37,625 nt of DNA from Vibrio zhanjiangensis (GTDB taxonomy: Bacteria; Pseudomonadota; Gammaproteobacteria; Enterobacterales; Vibrionaceae): assembly GCF_030161235.1 (NCBI RefSeq), contig NZ_BSPW01000013.1, positions 1 through 37,625 of the forward strand. Reading direction: 5' to 3'. Positions 28,164-35,664 of the stretch are shown here, piece after piece (within the stretch, counting starts at the first letter, position 1; every line of letters starts with the position of its first letter). Below the pieces are notes generated by a model. That model saw only the letters and a program-made list of their open reading frames with translations, did no database searches and had not been told where the DNA came from. Position numbers and translations under genes: made by a program.

Positions 28164-29033
28164 ATGACTGAAAGGCAAGCAATCGTAAGCCGTATCCTTA
28201 ACTTCTCTTGCGTTGATGGACCGGGCAACCGCCTTGTCCTCTTTCTACAAGGGTGCAATTTTAACTGCATCAATTGTCACAATCCACACACCATCAACTA
28301 TTGCAATGATTGTGGGGATTGCGTTGAGATATGTCCTACGAATGCGCTTTCACTCGATAATAAAGGCAAAATATATTGGGACGAGAATCAATGCACTCAT
28401 TGTGATCAGTGTATTGATATTTGTTCTTATCGCTCCAGCCCAAAAGTAAGTCAGCTGACAGTGTCTGAGGTATTGTTTCTTATTCATCGTCAAAAAGGGT
28501 TTATAAATGGCATAACCATCTCTGGTGGAGAAGCGACGATGCAGCTTCCTTTTATTATTGACCTTTTCCGACGCATAAAAAGTGACAGTCAGCTTAACCA
28601 CCTGACTTGCTTTGTGGATAGCAATGGGTACCTTAGCCGCAGCGGATGGGACAAAGTGCTGCCTTATCTAGATGGAGCAATGATAGATCTGAAATCCTGG
28701 CAGCAGGAAACGCACCAATGGCTGGTGGGCCGAGACAATCATAAAGTTATCGATACCATTCGCTACTTGGCCGACAAAGAGAAATTGCATGAGCTTCGTC
28801 TGCTGCATATTCCGGGCAAAAGCGACTTAGACGATGAGATTGCCAATATCGCTCGCCTCATTTGTCACTTGCCAGAAACGGTGCAAGTCAGGTTAAACGC
28901 TTTTCAGCACCATGGAGTAGAAGGAGAAGCACTGCAATGGGAAAAGTGTAGCGAATCGCAAATGCTATCTTTTTATCAGTCGCTTCGGCCACTGATACCT
29001 CACAAAATTCAACTGCCTAGTGTGTATGTCTAA
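28164..29033 (+). CDS. yjjW: YjjW glycyl radical enzyme activase
   Basis: A 289-residue radical SAM enzyme that would install the radical on Gly463 of YjjI. The SAM cluster motif CxxxCxxC is C31, C35, C38 (GCNFNCINC). An inserted bacterial-type ferredoxin domain carries two more four-cysteine sets, C47/C50/C53/C57 and C77/C80/C83/C87, as in other activases with auxiliary clusters. ISGGEAT near residue 119 is the conserved GGE SAM-binding motif. It is in an operon with yjjI (9-nt gap). Its stop codon overlaps the stop of the convergent LysR gene. Confidence 0.92.
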   Translation: MTERQAIVSRILNFSCVDGPGNRLVLFLQGCNFNCINCHNPHTINYCNDCGDCVEICPTNALSLDNKGKIYWDENQCTHCDQCIDICSYRSSPKVSQLTVSEVLFLIHRQKGFINGITISGGEATMQLPFIIDLFRRIKSDSQLNHLTCFVDSNGYLSRSGWDKVLPYLDGAMIDLKSWQQETHQWLVGRDNHKVIDTIRYLADKEKLHELRLLHIPGKSDLDDEIANIARLICHLPETVQVRLNAFQHHGVEGEALQWEKCSESQMLSFYQSLRPLIPHKIQLPSVYV

Positions 29034-29941
29034 CTAGGTTTCACCAATTGGGAGTGAAGCCACTTTAACGCTGGGTTGTTTAGGCTGGCTTGATTCCAAA
29101 CTAAACTGTAAGCCACTTTTCCGTATGAGAAGGGCAGCGGTTTTTTAATTAGGCCCTTGGCCTGTAATGACTTTTCTGCCCACATTTTGGAGCAAGTAAA
29201 CAGCAGCTCTGATTGATGACAAATCACGGCTGCAGAGCCAAAATCTGCTACCGAAATTGGCAGTTGTCTTGATTGATATTGCTGAGTGAGAAGCTGCTCA
29301 AAATATGGTTCGGCCAGATCTTTGTCTAAAATGCCGACATGTTGACAAGCAAGATAATCCTCTATACTCAACGTGCTGTGTGCCAGTGGATGCGTTGGAC
29401 TCATCAGACAAATCATCTCATCTTGTTCAATCTGTTCCCAAATTAGGTCACGGCTTCGAGTTGGAGGTTGACTAATATCATGCGGCAAAATCATAAAATC
29501 TACTTGGCCACGTAGCAAGGCCTCAAAACTGAGTTGCTCTTTGGCAAAAATTTGTATCTTGGCCGAAGTCAACTTTGCACTGATTGCGCTAATGCGGTCA
29601 CAGAAAAGATCAAAAGTGCTTTCTCGCATAGAAAGAGCAAGCGTACCACTATAAGTATTCGGCTCAAATTCGCCCTGATGAAGAATTTGATTCATTGAGC
29701 ACAGAATTTTGTGTACATCATTGGCTACTGCCAAAGCGAAAGGGGTAGGGACTAATGAAGTGCCATCACGATAAAACAGCTCATCGTTGAGCTGCTCTCG
29801 GAGTTGACCGAGCGTTTTACTGATGCTAGAGGCCGTGACACAAAGCACTTCCGATGCGCCACTAACACTATGGGTACTCAATAAGACATGAAGTACGGTT
29901 AGATGTTTCAAACTAATGCGGGATAAAGCAATATAATCCAT
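29030..29941 (-). CDS. LysR-family transcriptional regulator
   Basis: A 303-residue regulator from ATG 29941 (an ATG at 29953 is also possible; neither has a clear ribosome-binding site). Residues ~10-65 are the LysR winged helix (LLSTHSVSGASEVLCVTASSISKTLGQL), and the rest is the periplasmic-binding-protein-like effector domain. It converges with yjjW, and the two genes overlap by 4 nt at their stops. It is not placed to control yjjIW from its own promoter. Effector and target unknown. Confidence 0.88.
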   Translation of the reverse strand: MDYIALSRISLKHLTVLHVLLSTHSVSGASEVLCVTASSISKTLGQLREQLNDELFYRDGTSLVPTPFALAVANDVHKILCSMNQILHQGEFEPNTYSGTLALSMRESTFDLFCDRISAISAKLTSAKIQIFAKEQLSFEALLRGQVDFMILPHDISQPPTRSRDLIWEQIEQDEMICLMSPTHPLAHSTLSIEDYLACQHVGILDKDLAEPYFEQLLTQQYQSRQLPISVADFGSAAVICHQSELLFTCSKMWAEKSLQAKGLIKKPLPFSYGKVAYSLVWNQASLNNPALKWLHSQLVKPS

Positions 29942-30006
29942 TGAAAAAACCATTAAATAACAATGAACTAGTTATACCGTTAATGATTAGGAATGGGTAT
30001 AAATGG

Positions 30007-30459
30007 ATGTTAAAATTGGGCTACATGTTGGATGTTTTACAAAAGCTTCGTCGGCTCAATAATGGAGAGGCACATTTGGTTACTGAAGTAGTTATAGAGA
30101 AAAATGAAAGTGATGAATTACCTCTTCCTCGTTTATGGAGACCGATCTTCACAGAAATTGTATCAGCAATAGTAAAGAAAGATTATTTACTAACATGTGT
30201 AACTCGTTTCAACGTTTTTATCTCTCAAGAGTCAGCAGACCAAATTTCTGACTATATCGAAGATTACGGTGAAACTATTGTAGACTTGCCGGAAGATACT
30301 TGGGATTCATCTACGTTTTTGTGGATGGGTGATAGATGGAATGTATTAATAGATTTATGGACCGATAAAGAAGGGCATAGTGATCTTGTTCTCAAAGCCG
30401 AGGTCAAGGAAGGCAGTTCAGGATACTTAGTTGTTGTTGAAATGGTGTATGTTCTTTAG
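30007..30459 (+). CDS. DUF7668-like protein
   Basis: About 150 residues from ATG 30007 (GGAATGGG upstream; ATG 30025 is an alternative). The motifs LPRLWRPIFTEIVSAIVKKDY, YIEDYGETIVDLPEDTW and WMGDRWNVLIDLWT resemble those I remember for DUF7668, a small acidic domain of unknown role found in scattered accessory genes. The longer frame back to TTG 29941 overlaps the LysR start region and is less likely. The gene is AT-rich compared with the yjj block, which suggests acquisition. Such small acidic orphans are sometimes immunity proteins, but no toxin gene is next to it. Confidence 0.65.
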   Translation: MLKLGYMLDVLQKLRRLNNGEAHLVTEVVIEKNESDELPLPRLWRPIFTEIVSAIVKKDYLLTCVTRFNVFISQESADQISDYIEDYGETIVDLPEDTWDSSTFLWMGDRWNVLIDLWTDKEGHSDLVLKAEVKEGSSGYLVVVEMVYVL

Positions 30460-30554
30460 GTGTTATTCTGGCGAATTTATTCTAACTTAAGTATTGTAAA
30501 CCTGCTGGGGAGAGGATGAACCCAGAGCCGACAAAGCAACGTTACCTAGAACTC

Positions 30555-30582
30555 TAAGTTCATAAATGTAAGTTCATAAATG
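30555..30582. repeat. Perfect 14-bp tandem direct repeat
   Basis: TAAGTTCATAAATG occurs twice back to back (30555-30568 and 30569-30582), directly before the hairpin at 30582. It may be a slippage duplication. Confidence 0.6.
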
Positions 30583-30609
30583 GGACACACAGTGATATGC
30601 GTCCCTTTT
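30582..30609 (+). terminator. Probable intrinsic terminator after the DUF7668-like gene
   Basis: GGGAC (30582-30586) pairs with GTCCC (30601-30605), followed by TTTT. The loop is long (14 nt), so it is of modest strength. Confidence 0.45.
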
Positions 30610-30625
30610 GATACGAGAAAAACAA

Positions 30626-31837
30626 TCAGCTATCCCATTTTAAAAGTAAATGCAGCGCAGAGGGTAATGTGTTTGCAGACGGGTTAACTAGAAACCTAAG
30701 CACATCGGCTCTGTGGGTTGGTAGAACGTTATCTTTGACCCACTGACTGTGAGCACTGGTGATGGAGATGCCCATGCTATCTATCCCATTATGTCTGCGA
30801 ACGTAATAGCTGAGTTTACTTCCTCCAGTGGCATACATCATAGTTTGTAGCATAGCGAATTGGTCACCCGATTTTAACGCCTTCTTAATTCGTTCTTTAT
30901 CGCCGGATTCTCTCTCTTTTATTAGGCCTTTAGTTATCATATATGGTGTACCACACAATTGTTCCATTGGGTATGTCCCACCTTTCGGAGTAGTAACAAA
31001 ATCAAGGTCTATATGCCTTGCAAGCCCATTTTTTATGACCATATTTTCAGGCTTAATATCCCGCATGTAGACATCTGAGTTATGCATCGCCGTAAGTTCT
31101 TCACAGGCTAATCGAAATGATTCTAAAGGAAACTTTCTGTTATATTTTCTTCTTTGATCAGCGATTTCATTTCCCCCATTTCTTGCGAGGACGGTTTTAT
31201 CTTCCACATACCTAGATTGACATATAGAAGAAAATTGAGACAGTTCATCAGCAAGCTGATTTTCTTTTTTCGCCGCATCGAGAGAAATACTGGGGTTTGA
31301 TAGTTGAATAAATGTTGGGTCAGAGTGAGTAACCGTTTTAAAAGCGCCAGCATTACCAAATTTAACACGGTGATCAGGTGTTCTTAAGTGGCTATTTTTA
31401 TTTTTGGCGTCAAAGTAATAGGTGCGATTATGATGCTTATTGGCCATCTTTTTGAAACCAAGCTCGTTTTCGGGAGTTAACTCTCTTCGAATGGTAAATC
31501 CGCGAAAGGCTGCTTGAATCGTGGTAACGGCATTTTCTTTATGATGCTCATCAATAACTTTCGCACAATTAATATCCATTTTTTGTAATACTTTGAGGGC
31601 ACGGGCACTGTTACTTTTGTTAAGGAGGTTTGCGACAGATGTTTTACACTTGGCACCAAATAGCTGCTTTGGATTTTGCCTTATTACAGATGTCGCTTTC
31701 CCATTCGAATCAACCAAAACACGGTATACCTTTTTGACAGGAAGAGTCAGAGTGAACTCTTTGTCATTACCTGTGGTTTGCAGGGCATTGTATTTCGTTG
31801 TTATATGATGATGTATTTGTCGGTTATTTAGGCTCAT
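30626..31837 (-). CDS. Kinase-like protein with an IQ (calmodulin-binding) motif, putative effector
   Basis: A 403-residue protein from ATG 31837, chosen because AAGGAG lies 9 nt upstream; an ATG at 31894 lacks such a site. Residues ~105-118 are a textbook IQ motif, TIQAAFRGFTIRRE (I107, Q108, R112, G113, R117), which in eukaryotes binds calmodulin. Residues ~155-390 look like a protein-kinase fold: glycine loop GNAGAFKTV (161-169), catalytic loop YMRDIKPENMVI (D260, K262, N265), a DLD in place of DFG (D277), and CGTPYMI as the activation-end motif. The usual beta-3 lysine is not visible. There is no signal peptide or membrane segment. The IQ motif and cytosol-type kinase make a host-targeted effector plausible, but no secretion machinery is seen. 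The gene is AT-rich and isolated. Confidence 0.75.
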   Translation of the reverse strand: MSLNNRQIHHHITTKYNALQTTGNDKEFTLTLPVKKVYRVLVDSNGKATSVIRQNPKQLFGAKCKTSVANLLNKSNSARALKVLQKMDINCAKVIDEHHKENAVTTIQAAFRGFTIRRELTPENELGFKKMANKHHNRTYYFDAKNKNSHLRTPDHRVKFGNAGAFKTVTHSDPTFIQLSNPSISLDAAKKENQLADELSQFSSICQSRYVEDKTVLARNGGNEIADQRRKYNRKFPLESFRLACEELTAMHNSDVYMRDIKPENMVIKNGLARHIDLDFVTTPKGGTYPMEQLCGTPYMITKGLIKERESGDKERIKKALKSGDQFAMLQTMMYATGGSKLSYYVRRHNGIDSMGISITSAHSQWVKDNVLPTHRADVLRFLVNPSANTLPSALHLLLKWDS

Positions 31838-32229
31838 TGCTAAAGACTCCTTTTGGGCTAATTGAGCAATATGGTGCAATGCGCTGTGTTTCATATTAAG
31901 TGAAGCTATGTGAAAATAGATGAATATTTATTATTTGGCTATTGATGGGTAGATGGGAACACTAGGTATACAAGAAAATTTATAAGTCAGTCTCTTGCTT
32001 GGTCGCGATTATGGTGGGTAGAAATCAAGACCACTCCAACGGCTCGTTGCGTACGCAATTATAAAAGTTTAATAATGATGGAAATCCGAATTTAAGTTTA
32101 TTTGCTAAATTTCCTATTATTTAATGACGTAATACAAAAAATGTCGCACTTACTTTAAATTTTAGTAGCTTATGGTAAATTGTGGAGAACTGAGTGTTGT
32201 CGTTGTGTGGTTCAAATCAAAGAGGATCA
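31838..32229. other. AT-rich divergent non-coding region with a 12-bp palindrome
   Basis: About 390 nt between the kinase-like gene and the next orphan hold no recognisable gene. TTGCGTACGCAA (32047-32058) is a perfect palindrome and could be an operator. Promoters for both divergent genes must lie here, but none stands out. Confidence 0.35.
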
Positions 32230-32685
32230 ATGAACTATATCCAAATAAATGCAAAAGAGGCTGCGTTCTACACTAGCTTGAGAGATGTTGCTAAGTGGCT
32301 TGAAATAGATTTAAGAGATTATGATTGGCATATTTCTGATATTGAAGGTGCATGGTATGAACTAGATGACCCTTCGTGGATTTCTGGAAAGGATCTAGCA
32401 GCTAAAATTAAAGAGTTTGATTATCAGTTTGTCTGGGCAGTTATTTCGGCATTCCCAATTGGTACTGAACCATTCACAACCAATATACCTTATGCAGATG
32501 GAAATCCTACTTTTTGGGAGGGCGAACCCCAAAAGCAAATATCTAATTCACTATTTGAAATAGTCTGCTGGGATAGTAGCGCAACACTATTTATTGGAAT
32601 GCAAAATGATTTGGAAGAAAAGCTTCTAGTTAATGCTCCCAGTTTAAAAAAATTAGACACAAAAAATGAACGTTGCAAGTACTAA
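32230..32685 (+). CDS. Hypothetical protein
   Basis: A 151-residue protein (starts MNYIQINAKEAAFYTSLRD) from ATG 32230, chosen because GAGGA lies 5 nt upstream; the longer frame from 32194 has no such site. It is acidic, tryptophan-rich and without signal peptide or membrane helix. No family was recognised. Its size, acidity and accessory setting would fit an immunity or antitoxin-like protein, but nothing in the sequence proves that. It is an isolated gene in an AT-rich stretch. Confidence 0.65.
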   Translation: MNYIQINAKEAAFYTSLRDVAKWLEIDLRDYDWHISDIEGAWYELDDPSWISGKDLAAKIKEFDYQFVWAVISAFPIGTEPFTTNIPYADGNPTFWEGEPQKQISNSLFEIVCWDSSATLFIGMQNDLEEKLLVNAPSLKKLDTKNERCKY

Positions 32686-32789
32686 CGAATTACTCTGTCC
32701 GAGGCATGCTGATATTTTTGCTTTTTGCATATCATCGGTGCCGCGCTATGCATAGGTGAGAGGGGTGCTAGCTTACAAATGGATACTAC

Positions 32790-33224
32790 GTGAAAATTAT
32801 CGAGAAAAGCAAAAGCCTAGATTGGGATGAATTTTTATCTCAGCCCTTATATGCTTTTTTAGCCAGTGAGTCACAGGACGGGCCGTGTTGTTCTCCTGTC
32901 TGGTTTTTGTGGGAAGATGGGAAAATTTGGATCATCTCCGTAAAAGGTGACTCCTTCTCTAAAAGAGTGGCGCAGCAGCCCAAAAGCGCCATCAGTATTA
33001 TTGATTGGGATAGGACATCGGGTAAATCTATCCATGCGGGTTTTAGAGGTGTTGCCAATGTTCACGAGTTTGACTCTTCGCGTGCTGAACGTTTATTGAA
33101 TAAGTATCTTGGTAACGACAAATCAAAATGGAATGCACGTTTTATCGACTTTCAGTCTAACTCTGAGAATGTCTTTGTATGCTTTGCGCCTGAAAAAGTC
33201 GTATTGCGTGACCAATCTTATTAA
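32790..33224 (+). CDS. Pyridoxamine 5'-phosphate oxidase-like flavin split-barrel protein
   Basis: A 144-residue single-domain protein with the split-barrel pattern: FLASESQDGPCCSPVWFLWEDGKIWI, then FSKRVAQQPKSAISII and FRGVANVHE. Members of this broad family bind FMN or F420 and act as small oxidoreductases; the exact activity is open. The start is GTG 32790, since an in-frame stop (32769) lies just upstream and no other start exists. GGA precedes it at 32781. It is monocistronic. Confidence 0.8.
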   Translation: MKIIEKSKSLDWDEFLSQPLYAFLASESQDGPCCSPVWFLWEDGKIWIISVKGDSFSKRVAQQPKSAISIIDWDRTSGKSIHAGFRGVANVHEFDSSRAERLLNKYLGNDKSKWNARFIDFQSNSENVFVCFAPEKVVLRDQSY

Positions 33225-33322
33225 AATAAAGCTTTGTAAGCACCCCACCGCCGCGTTTTTGGACTTGGTATGAGTGTTAAAAATATTTCAATGATTTTTT
33301 CTCGAATTTAAACGGACTTTTG

Positions 33323-34387
33323 ATGCTCGCTATTCCCTTGCCATTTGTCGCATCGTTGCTGTTATTTATAGCCGGTGTGGTGCTTCGATGCCGTTACCCA
33401 CAAACTAGTCAAAAACCATTCTGGTTTATCATGCTGTGTGTATTAATGATGATGGTAGTAGGGCTGAGATGGACGCTAGATATTACCTTGCTTCGTTTCT
33501 TGCAGCCCGTTCTTGGCGCATATGTGCCAGTTGCCGCTTGGCTCTGTTTCGCGGGAGCTCATAGGAGTATATCTAATACGCAGTTACATTGGTTAGGCCC
33601 GTTTGCGGTTTTGGCGGGCTCATTTTTTTATCATCATATCTGGGCTGGGACCGTCGATATTTTGCTGATCTTGCTCTATCTCGGCTATGGTAGCGTGTTG
33701 CTAAAGTCGTCGTTCAGTGTGCCGGAATATGTCCGGCTAACTGACCTATCGAGAGTGGTCGTTGCTGAGCGGGTTGCAGGTGGACTTCTGCTGTTTTCTG
33801 CTTTGGTTGATGGTGTGCTCTGTTATGATATCTTGCTACTCAATGCGCAGCACACGAGCTGGATACTCTCGGTTGGTTATCTTGTTCTTATTCCCGCTAT
33901 TGTTGCTGCAGTGGTGGTGGTTAGCCTAAGTACAACCTCTGCAAGCGAATACCCACAGCCTCAAGTTGAGCCTTCCATGTTATATGGCTTTCCTGAACAA
34001 GCCGATATGCCAGACAACTCAGTGAAAGGCTTGGATAAAGACAAAGCAGAAGAAACTGCGCAGATCATGGCTAGGTTTGATGCATTTATGAGAGAGCAAC
34101 AAGTATTTAAAGACCCGGATCTGTCTCTCAATCGGTTAGCGCGAAAGTTAGGTATTTCGGCCCGAAAAATATCGGCTGCGGTTAATCAAACTCACAAGCA
34201 AAACATCTCTAAGGTGATCAATGCTTATCGAATTGAGCATGCGAAGACTCTGCTTAAGCAAAGTGATGAAGCAATAACGGATATTTTTCTTAGCTCGGGC
34301 TTCCAAACCAAATCTAATTTTAATCGTGAGTTTTCAAGGATAACTGGGCAAACTCCGAGTGAGTATCGAAGCTCGCCACAAGGATGA
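33323..34387 (+). CDS. Membrane-anchored AraC-family regulator
   Basis: A 354-residue protein from ATG 33323 (GGA 7 nt upstream). Residues 1-~210 hold about six to seven hydrophobic helices (LPFVASLLLFIAGVVL, FIMLCVLMMMVVGL, LLILLYLGYGSVLL, LVLIPAIVAAVVVV). After a linker, residues ~245-350 form an AraC-type double helix-turn-helix (LSLNRLARKLGISARKISAAVN and ITDIFLSSGFQTKSNFNREFSR, ITGQTPSEYR). This membrane-sensor layout is known from a group of AraC regulators in marine gamma-proteobacteria. It converges with the hydrolase gene and may regulate a neighbour, which is inference. Confidence 0.87.
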   Translation: MLAIPLPFVASLLLFIAGVVLRCRYPQTSQKPFWFIMLCVLMMMVVGLRWTLDITLLRFLQPVLGAYVPVAAWLCFAGAHRSISNTQLHWLGPFAVLAGSFFYHHIWAGTVDILLILLYLGYGSVLLKSSFSVPEYVRLTDLSRVVVAERVAGGLLLFSALVDGVLCYDILLLNAQHTSWILSVGYLVLIPAIVAAVVVVSLSTTSASEYPQPQVEPSMLYGFPEQADMPDNSVKGLDKDKAEETAQIMARFDAFMREQQVFKDPDLSLNRLARKLGISARKISAAVNQTHKQNISKVINAYRIEHAKTLLKQSDEAITDIFLSSGFQTKSNFNREFSRITGQTPSEYRSSPQG

Positions 34388-34411
34388 GATTGAATAGGGT
34401 TTGCTTGCTGT

Positions 34412-35428
34412 TTACTGGTTTAGAAAGTCAAGGATGTCATTTAACATCAATTGATGTAGCTCGCTGCGCGATGTACCTAAGCCATCTTTGCAAATAATGC
34501 CATCGCCTGATACCTCATTTTCGAGCATAACCTCTGCTCCGAGTTTACAGTCTTGCATAAAACTGAAATGGGCCGCTTTTTCATAGACTTTGTAGCGTCT
34601 TGAATTCAGAGGCATGTGCTCAGCAATATAGCCAGACTCTAATGCCTGAGGCAGATCGCCTATATCGACGCCAGCTGCGAGTATCAAGCTTGGTACGTTA
34701 ATGTCTCTTAAACTCTCGATAGAAAAGCTGCGAGCAAGACCTAAATCGAGACTCACGATACGCTTGATTCGCGGATCTCGCAGCGCTTTATTGTGTGGCT
34801 CTGAAGTTTGGAGTTTTGATAACCCAAGCTCTTGAGACAGTCCACAGGTTCTTGGGTTAGGGTATAGTAGACAATCAGCCTCAAAGCTTGCTCTATCTAC
34901 TTTCGCTCCAGCTAATAACATCACTGTCCAGCCGCCCAATGAATGTCCGATTGCAGTAACATCGCTAAGGTTAGTAGATGGTTTCCATTTGGTTGCGGTT
35001 AATAAGTAATCCAGAACGCGTGACACATCTCGTGGCCTTTCCCACCATTTTGCCGCTTGGACGGATGATTGGTCGAAAGAGGTAGTTCCCGGATGATCAG
35101 CGGCCGCTACTATGTAGCCGCGCATAGCAAGCTCAGTTGCTAACCAGTTTTGGTTTCGCCAGTTTCCTCGGTAGCCATGTGATAATAACACCACAGGAAA
35201 TATGCCTGATTGGATGCGGGCACCTTTTATAACATGCGTTCCAACGAAAACTGGGTTGTCACCAATCAAGGTTGTTGCTGAGACGTCTTGTGTGGGATAC
35301 CAAATGGCGGTATTGAGCGGCCGCTCAGAGTCATCGGCTAAGGTGATTTGCGTGAATCCAACACCGGAAGCAGTGACTGAACTGCAAAGGAAAAAGAAGG
35401 ATGCGAACAGAAAATGTGTCCATTTCAT
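34412..35428 (-). CDS. Secreted or periplasmic alpha/beta hydrolase
   Basis: A 338-residue protein with a signal peptide (MKWTHFLFASFFFLCSSVTAS). The alpha/beta hydrolase motifs are the oxyanion stretch VVLLSHGYRGNW (79-90), nucleophile Ser163 in AIGHSLGGW, and the likely catalytic His in EKAAHFSF. The layout resembles the dienelactone-hydrolase / platelet-activating-factor acetylhydrolase-like group; the substrate is unknown. The signal peptide has a cysteine (C15) near its end, but the context is not a clear lipobox. The ribosome-binding site is GGAG 9 nt upstream, inside a 9-bp inverted repeat (separate entry). Confidence 0.86.
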   Translation of the reverse strand: MKWTHFLFASFFFLCSSVTASGVGFTQITLADDSERPLNTAIWYPTQDVSATTLIGDNPVFVGTHVIKGARIQSGIFPVVLLSHGYRGNWRNQNWLATELAMRGYIVAAADHPGTTSFDQSSVQAAKWWERPRDVSRVLDYLLTATKWKPSTNLSDVTAIGHSLGGWTVMLLAGAKVDRASFEADCLLYPNPRTCGLSQELGLSKLQTSEPHNKALRDPRIKRIVSLDLGLARSFSIESLRDINVPSLILAAGVDIGDLPQALESGYIAEHMPLNSRRYKVYEKAAHFSFMQDCKLGAEVMLENEVSGDGIICKDGLGTSRSELHQLMLNDILDFLNQ

Positions 35429-35432
35429 GATT

Positions 35433-35461
35433 TTAGCTCCAATTGAATTGACTGGAGCTAA
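35433..35461 (-). promoter_or_regulatory. 9-bp inverted repeat covering the hydrolase ribosome-binding site
   Basis: TTAGCTCCA (35433-35441) and TGGAGCTAA (35453-35461) are perfect inverted repeats with an 11-nt loop. On the minus-strand transcript the proximal arm contains the GGAG ribosome-binding site of the hydrolase, so the stem would hide it. Alternatively it is a DNA operator for a dimeric repressor. Confidence 0.5.
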
Positions 35462-35664
35462 TATGGACTAAAGCTAGGTATCACGAGACCTAAAACACGA
35501 TCGAGGACGCCCTAAATCGTGTTTGGTTACCTAATTTATCGACTCACACTTGGACAAAACTTTGTCAGTGATTTTACTAAATTAGCATTCTACAAATTAC
35601 TTTAGGTATAGCAAAAATCACTTATTAGTTTGCGCAGCCCAACTCGTACAGAGCAGTGCGACTA

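Noticed and set aside
32686..32789. Possible integron attC (VCR) sites around the small orphan genes
   Set aside because: No matching RYYYAAC / GTTRRRY pair was found; TGCATA/TATGCA here is only a 6-bp inverted repeat.
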